Of a stretch of 10,828 nucleotides of DNA, positions 6,888 through 10,828 are shown one piece after another. Every line of letters starts with the position of its first letter. The stretch's first letter is position 1. The stretch spans positions 1-10,828 of the forward strand of contig VGTX01000019.1 of NCBI GenBank assembly GCA_016874315.1. The letters are read 5' to 3'. The DNA comes from Gammaproteobacteria bacterium. GTDB taxonomy: Bacteria; Pseudomonadota; Gammaproteobacteria; Berkiellales; Berkiellaceae. The notes under the pieces were generated by a model that was given only the letters and a program-made list of their open reading frames with translations, had not been told where the DNA came from and searched no databases. A program made the translations under genes and the position numbers.

Positions 6888-8540
6888 ATGTCGACATATT
6901 CTTCCAATCATACACGGTTAATCTTTGTTACAGGCGGCGTACTTTCCTCCTTAGGTAAGGGCGTATTTTCTGCGTCTTTAGCGAAGTTACTTCAAGTACA
7001 AGGACTCAATGTCTCACTTATGAAGATCGACCCTTATTTGAATTTGGACTCTGGCACAATTAGTCCATTTCAACACGGGGAAGTTTTTGTGACTCGTGAT
7101 GGCGCTGAAACCGATCTAGATTTAGGCACATACGAAAGATTTTTGGAAAAATCACTATCCAAGAGAAATCACATTACAGCGGGAGCTGTTTTTCAAAGTG
7201 TTATTGAAAGAGAGCGCAAAGGCGATTATCTCGGCGCGACTGTTCAAATCATTCCGCATATCACAGACGAAATCAAAAGACGCATTCTCGATCATGACCA
7301 TAGCCTTGATGTTATGATTGTAGAAGTTGGTGGCACAGTAGGGGATATCGAATCCCAGCCATTTTTAGAAGCTATTCGACAACTTCGTTATGAGTGCCCA
7401 TCCTCACTATGCATTCACATGACACTTGTACCATACCTTGACAGCTCAGGAGAGCTCAAAACAAAACCAACACAACATTCCGTCAAAGAATTGCGCTCGA
7501 TTGGTCTCAATCCTGATTTAATTGTTTGTCGTTCTATGCGATTGATGAGTAATGATGAGCGTCAGAAAATTGCTCTTTTCTCTAACTTACCTCATGAGTG
7601 CATTTTTGAAAGTCCAAGCGTTTCTTCAATATATGAACTCCCAATCTTTTTGGAAAAGCAGGGAATTCTCGATGTTCTTTCGAAGAAATTCGGATTTGCA
7701 ATCCCAACACCGGCGATTTACGCATCGGAACTACAAACATTCCTTGAGCGCATGAAAAACCCTCATCATGAAATAAAAATTGGTGTTGTAGGAAAGTACA
7801 CAACACTAACAGATGCATACAAATCTATTACTGAATCGCTACTTCACGCAGCAACTCGTCTTCATGCAAAAGCTCAAGTGACATTTATTGACTCTGAAGA
7901 GCTTGAGCAGCATCCTGAAAATATTGGACAGATTTTATCGCAATATGATGGAATTTTAGTAGCAGGTGGATTTGGAAGTCGAGGTGTTGAAGGTAAAATT
8001 GCAACGGCACAATGGTGTCGTCTAAACCATATGCCTTATTTTGGAATTTGTCTTGGAATGCAAATTGCTGTCATTGAGTATTGCCGCCATGTTCTACATT
8101 ATGCTGATGCAACATCTGCAGAATTTAATCCAAGCAGTCCACATAAAATCTTTATGTTGATGACTGAATGGATTGATATGAATCAACAGCAGCATCAACG
8201 TAATGAAAATACCTGGAAAGGTGGTACTATGCGCCTTGGCCATTATCCTTGCACTCTTACTCCTGGATCTAAAGCCCATGCAGCTTATCAAGCGGAACAT
8301 ATTCTTGAACGTCATCGTCATCGTTATGAAATGAATCCAATTTACAGTGCTGAGCTTCACGCACGCGGATGTTTAGTCGTTGGTCGCGGAACTTATGATT
8401 TAGTTGAGGTTATTGAATTGCAAGATCATCCTTGGTTTATTGGAGTTCAATATCATCCTGAATTCGAATCAAGCCCTGCAAAACCCCACCCACTATTTGT
8501 GGGCTTTATTGATGCAGCGCTAAAGAAAAATCAAGCCTGA
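6888..8540 (+). CDS. pyrG: CTP synthase (glutamine-hydrolysing)
   Basis: A 550-residue CTP synthase, near the usual 545, making CTP from UTP with ATP and glutamine, the last step of pyrimidine nucleotide synthesis. The N-terminal amidoligase domain (about 1-275) shows FVTGGVLSSLGKG (13-25), KIDPYLNLDSG (46-56), DGAETDLDLG (71-80) and VGGTVGDIESQPFLEAIRQ (147-165). The C-terminal glutamine amidotransferase domain (about 295-545) shows GGFGSRGVEGKI, the nucleophile elbow GICLGMQ with C388, and QYHPEFES with H523 and E525 completing the triad. ATG 6888 is chosen because it leaves about 10 residues before the conserved RLIFVTGG; a TTG at 6876 in the same frame is less likely. No Shine-Dalgarno is visible. 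The usual gammaproteobacterial partners kdsA and eno are not downstream, where a convergent ankyrin gene lies instead. Confidence 0.97.
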   Translation: MSTYSSNHTRLIFVTGGVLSSLGKGVFSASLAKLLQVQGLNVSLMKIDPYLNLDSGTISPFQHGEVFVTRDGAETDLDLGTYERFLEKSLSKRNHITAGAVFQSVIERERKGDYLGATVQIIPHITDEIKRRILDHDHSLDVMIVEVGGTVGDIESQPFLEAIRQLRYECPSSLCIHMTLVPYLDSSGELKTKPTQHSVKELRSIGLNPDLIVCRSMRLMSNDERQKIALFSNLPHECIFESPSVSSIYELPIFLEKQGILDVLSKKFGFAIPTPAIYASELQTFLERMKNPHHEIKIGVVGKYTTLTDAYKSITESLLHAATRLHAKAQVTFIDSEELEQHPENIGQILSQYDGILVAGGFGSRGVEGKIATAQWCRLNHMPYFGICLGMQIAVIEYCRHVLHYADATSAEFNPSSPHKIFMLMTEWIDMNQQQHQRNENTWKGGTMRLGHYPCTLTPGSKAHAAYQAEHILERHRHRYEMNPIYSAELHARGCLVVGRGTYDLVEVIELQDHPWFIGVQYHPEFESSPAKPHPLFVGFIDAALKKNQA

Positions 8541-8552
8541 TAAATTAAAATA

Positions 8553-8579
8553 AGCCCTCTGAAATGAATACAGAGGGCT
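8553..8579 (-). terminator. Hairpin terminator shared by convergent pyrG and ankyrin genes
   Basis: AGCCCTCTG (8553-8561) and CAGAGGGCT (8571-8579) form a perfect 9-bp stem with a 9-nt loop. Read on the minus strand it is followed by TATTTTAATTTA, a fair T tract, 36 nt after the ankyrin stop. Read on the plus strand it lies 12 nt after the pyrG stop but lacks a T run, so it is a better terminator for the ankyrin gene and may only block or stabilise the pyrG 3' end. Confidence 0.7.
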
Positions 8580-8614
8580 GTGACTTCCTTCGAGAGTATG
8601 TAATCTTACGTCCT

Positions 8615-10375
8615 CTATCCTTTCTTTTGAGATTTTTTCACATTTTCATCATCAGAACAAAAACTTTCAGACCGTTTACGCGTCATAAGTCGTCGAATGA
8701 TCTTGTTTGACTCAGAAGAAAGCTGACTGGTATCTGAACCTATTCGTGACAAATCATGATATGGTGCATGAAAGCTCACTGGTGGCTGTGACACTCCAAA
8801 CGTGGCGAGATATTGGATAAGTTGAGGATTATTTGATTGCATTGCGTACATAAGCACAGTACACCCTTGAGTATCAACAGCATCAAGACGAGATCCTGCT
8901 TCATGAAGTGCTTTTACAGCCTCTAAACATCCATGTTTTGCAGCCCAAAGAATCATTGCACTATCTTGATGCACCATGAATTTCGCAACATCCTGTATAA
9001 AAAGGTTTGTTACGAGGTGGTGTTTACCTAGCTCAACTGCATATTTAATGCTTTTCGAGAGAAGTGAATGAGACAACATTTTTTTTGAAAGTAAAATTTC
9101 TATAATCCCAGTACACTCTGAGTCAATAGCATAATCGAGCACACTCTTGCCTGAAAAACTCACAATTGAAGCATCCGACCCTGCTTCAATCAGATACTGA
9201 AAGCAATCAGTATGACCTTCTGCAATACAATAAACTAATGCTGTATCACCATTTTCATCTTGCATATCTAAATCCACACCCGTTGCAACAAGCCACTTCA
9301 TGGCAACAAAAGCATTATTTTGAGATGCTATCATTAATGCAGTTTTTTCGCAGTCCATAGGCATATTCAAATCTACCTGAGCCTTACTCAGAAGTTCTAG
9401 TGCTTCAACTGAGTTATTTTCAACCACATGCAGCAATGGAGTTTCATTAAACATATCCTTCACATTAACATCCGCACCTGCCTCAATAAGGAGGCGCATT
9501 GCTTCTAGATTGTTATTTTCAGACACATATAGCAATGGAGTATGCAAAAAAACATCATGGGCATTAACATTTGCACCAGCAGTAACAAGTAATTCAATCG
9601 CTTTGAAATTGTTATTCTTAGCCGCATGTAATATTGGAGCGCCCTGCTGATTACCTCGCACATTCAGATCTGCTCCAGCTATAATGAGCAACTCGATCGC
9701 TTTTAAGTTATTATTTTTAGCAGCATATTGTAAAGCGGTGTTATTTTGAGTATCAGCAGCTTTAATACATGCAACAGCATTTGGATTAATCTCATGTAAG
9801 CCCTGGAAAGGATACATCAAAGCCTCCAAAGACTCTACAGCATTGCATTCGCAGGCCCATATTAAAGCGTTTTTATTATACGCATCAGTTAATTCAATAG
9901 ATGCTTGATGATATATTAGTATACGCACCGCATCAACATGATTATTTTCTATTGCATGAAAGAGGAGAGTTTTTTGTTCCTCTCGATCGAGAAAATTTGC
10001 ATTAACACCATTACTTATCAACACACCCAAAGCATTAGCATATCCCTGCTTAGCACAGAGTATTGCCAAATTTTTCTTCTTAGTTATCGATAATATAGAA
10101 ATATTTTTCTCAAGCCACTGACACAGCACCGTTTGAGAACAAGGAATGTTCAACAGAGGTGACTGAGATAGCATATGAGTAAGTGCATTATGAATAAAAT
10201 CTAGTTGAACCCTTAAATCATTATGTGTTTGCTCCCATATATAAGCATTGTACGCTGAAGCGATTTTGTGTTTTAATGCATAAAACACGGGAGCGAAATC
10301 TGGCTCCAATCCTGCTTGAAGAGCTGCCTTCATTGTGTTAAAAGACGCTTCAGAATCATGCCAAGCAAGCACCAT
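8615..10375 (-). CDS. Ankyrin-repeat protein
   Basis: A 586-codon ORF with about 11 ankyrin repeats. Clear units begin near residues 102, 136, 168, 212, 246, 278, 312, 344, 377, 410, 472 and 504, with consensus-like stretches such as TALQYAAKNNNLKAIELL and LLIEAGADVNVKD. The first 100 residues are helical and non-repeat. The last 45 are Ser- and Lys/Arg-rich (RRLMTRKRSES, KKSQKKG) and probably disordered. No signal peptide or membrane segment is seen. Ankyrin arrays bind proteins; in host-associated bacteria many are secreted effectors, but no secretion signal can be proved here. The ATG at 10375 has no Shine-Dalgarno and lies inside the end of an upstream ORF in another frame. The frame is open for six codons before the ATG (IRAHLE), so the true N-terminus is probably the upstream ORF and this is likely the larger part of a frame-broken gene. 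Confidence 0.85.
   Translation of the reverse strand: MVLAWHDSEASFNTMKAALQAGLEPDFAPVFYALKHKIASAYNAYIWEQTHNDLRVQLDFIHNALTHMLSQSPLLNIPCSQTVLCQWLEKNISILSITKKKNLAILCAKQGYANALGVLISNGVNANFLDREEQKTLLFHAIENNHVDAVRILIYHQASIELTDAYNKNALIWACECNAVESLEALMYPFQGLHEINPNAVACIKAADTQNNTALQYAAKNNNLKAIELLIIAGADLNVRGNQQGAPILHAAKNNNFKAIELLVTAGANVNAHDVFLHTPLLYVSENNNLEAMRLLIEAGADVNVKDMFNETPLLHVVENNSVEALELLSKAQVDLNMPMDCEKTALMIASQNNAFVAMKWLVATGVDLDMQDENGDTALVYCIAEGHTDCFQYLIEAGSDASIVSFSGKSVLDYAIDSECTGIIEILLSKKMLSHSLLSKSIKYAVELGKHHLVTNLFIQDVAKFMVHQDSAMILWAAKHGCLEAVKALHEAGSRLDAVDTQGCTVLMYAMQSNNPQLIQYLATFGVSQPPVSFHAPYHDLSRIGSDTSQLSSESNKIIRRLMTRKRSESFCSDDENVKKSQKKG
9461..9748 (-). repeat. Near-identical ankyrin units, 99-nt period
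   Basis: Codons 210-305 of the ankyrin ORF hold three 33-residue units that are much more alike than the rest (AAKNNNLKAIELLIIAGADL, AAKNNNFKAIELLVTAGANV, SENNNLEAMRLLIEAGADV). The similarity is also visible in the DNA, for example around 9590-9630 and 9685-9730. This suggests recent duplication by unequal exchange or slippage. Confidence 0.6.
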
Positions 10376-10685
10376 TTCTAAATGCGCGCGGATCTATAAA
10401 CGGACCGCCCTCAAGCATTGCCTCAACAATTTCTTCATTGGTTCTGGCAATTTCTGGCAGAACGAGTTCTTTTTCAGTATGTAATTCTTGTCTAACAGCC
10501 TGTTGCTGATTTAAAAAAACAACAATTGGATTATTATTATCAACTCCTACAGTAAGCTTGTTATTTGTCATGCTTGCTACTGTAGCATTGAACTCTGTCT
10601 CTTTGCTTTTTTTGATTTTTTCATTTGAAAATTGATTTAAATACTTTTGCTTTAAATCTTCTAGATCTGCACGATCTTTGAGCAA
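10356..10685 (-). CDS. Probable N-terminal part of the ankyrin protein, out of frame
   Basis: An ORF of 109 codons from a TTG at 10685 (no ATG until codon 39) to a TGA at 10356-10358, overlapping the ankyrin ORF by 20 nt. The start is uncertain: no clear Shine-Dalgarno is seen. The product is polar and helical, with a charged segment (LKDRADLEDLKQKYLNQ) and an unusual NNKLTVGVDNNNPIVVFLNQ stretch. The last natural-looking residues are NEEIVEAMLEGGPFID; after this the frame gives RAFRNGACLA and stops. Moving one base forward at CGCGCG/CC near 10385-10394 gives RAHLEMVLAWHDSEASFN, running straight into the ankyrin ORF. I therefore read it as the 5' piece of a roughly 690-residue protein. It could also be a separate small gene translationally coupled to the ankyrin gene. 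Confidence 0.5.
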   Translation of the reverse strand: MLKDRADLEDLKQKYLNQFSNEKIKKSKETEFNATVASMTNNKLTVGVDNNNPIVVFLNQQQAVRQELHTEKELVLPEIARTNEEIVEAMLEGGPFIDPRAFRNGACLA

Positions 10686-10688
10686 AAT

Positions 10689-10747
10689 GCTTGCGCAACC
10701 CCGCTTCTTTCAGAGGCGGGTCAAGCAAGCTCTCGGCTTTTGGCCGA
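10689..10747. repeat. GC-rich palindrome cluster
   Basis: Three nested or adjacent inverted repeats fall in 59 bases of an otherwise AT-rich region. GCTTGC (10689-10694) pairs with GCAAGC (10725-10730). Inside it CCCGCTTCT (10700-10708) pairs with AGAGGCGGG (10712-10720) across a 3-nt loop with one G-T pair. Next to it TCGGC (10733-10737) pairs with GCCGA (10743-10747), followed on the plus strand by TATTTTTATT, terminator-like for a plus transcript although no plus gene ends here. The cluster carries the stop of one minus-strand frame and abuts the start of the next. It may be a small dispersed palindromic element, a terminator/attenuator or a mobile-element end; one copy cannot tell. Confidence 0.5.
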
Positions 10748-10828
10748 TATTTTTATTGATTGATTAATTTGTTTTGCAGAAGGCGGTGTTCTTTGATGCT
10801 GAATGTAACTCTTGACCACCTCTAAACT
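10721..10828 (-). CDS. C-terminal fragment of an unidentified minus-strand ORF (partial)
   Basis: A frame open from the right edge for 35 codons ends at a TGA (10721-10723) within the palindrome cluster. The peptide (SLEVVKSYIQHQRTPPSAKQ then INQSIKISAKSRELA) looks like real protein, and the VVKSYIQHQRTPPS-x-x-QIN pattern loosely recalls the first helices of LexA-type winged-helix domains, but this is too short to assign. It is in the same frame as the ankyrin ORF downstream. In the +1 frame the sequence stays open through the hairpins (SLLDPPLKEAGLRKHFAQ), so the TGA could be a frameshift product and this fragment part of the same broken gene. It may instead be a separate gene ending normally. 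Confidence 0.35.
   Translation of the reverse strand, partial: SLEVVKSYIQHQRTPPSAKQINQSIKISAKSRELA

Noticed and set aside
8094..8360. 88-codon minus-strand ORF opposite pyrG, and those at 7552-7755 and 7582-7818
   Set aside because: pyrG is intact and highly conserved through these regions, so they are shadows.

Overview
The window looks like part of a low-GC chromosome of a gammaproteobacterium, probably host-associated. The reasons are: rluC lies divergent to rne, as in E. coli and many other gammaproteobacteria; the RNase E catalytic half reads like the gammaproteobacterial type; an S49-peptidase-like gene begins at the end of rluC, a gene order known from pseudomonads; and there is a large ankyrin-repeat protein of the kind common in Legionellales and other intracellular bacteria. 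The Legionellales-like placement is inference; no species is claimed.

Layout. On the minus strand at the left edge are the start of a probable signal-peptide-peptidase (sppA-like) gene (1-117) and rluC (81-1034), overlapping by 37 nt. A 430-nt divergent spacer (1035-1464) holds a good extended -10 promoter pointing at rne, a stem-loop at the predicted 5' end of the transcript, a 38-codon small ORF with a good Shine-Dalgarno (1193-1309), and a hairpin against the rne ribosome site. Then on the plus strand come rne (start at 1465) and, 5 nt after its stop, a tatD-family (YcfH-type) nuclease. After a 141-nt spacer comes a two-gene unit: a secreted alpha/beta hydrolase (4764-5513) overlapped by 47 nt by a shortened ComEC-like membrane protein (5467-6657), ending in a probable terminator. 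pyrG (CTP synthase) follows with its own spacer and promoter candidate, and faces a convergent minus-strand ankyrin gene across a bidirectional hairpin terminator.

The right end (8615-10828) is accessory. It holds a 586-codon ankyrin-repeat ORF whose natural N-terminus appears to lie in a second ORF (10356-10685) in another frame, with a likely single-base frame break near 10385-10394. Just upstream is a GC-rich cluster of palindromes (10689-10747) containing the stop of another minus-strand reading frame that runs in from the window edge. The three pieces may be remnants of one broken gene.

Functional themes: RNA processing and decay (RluC, RNase E, TatD nuclease), nucleotide synthesis (PyrG), envelope or DNA-uptake functions of uncertain state (hydrolase, ComEC-like) and a host-interaction candidate (ankyrin). 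I found no CRISPR, tRNA, rRNA or recognisable insertion sequence. No clearly new multi-gene system is visible. The most unusual items are the rne leader, the ComEC-like protein without a nuclease domain paired with a secreted hydrolase, the broken ankyrin locus, and an excess of the palindrome CGATCG.
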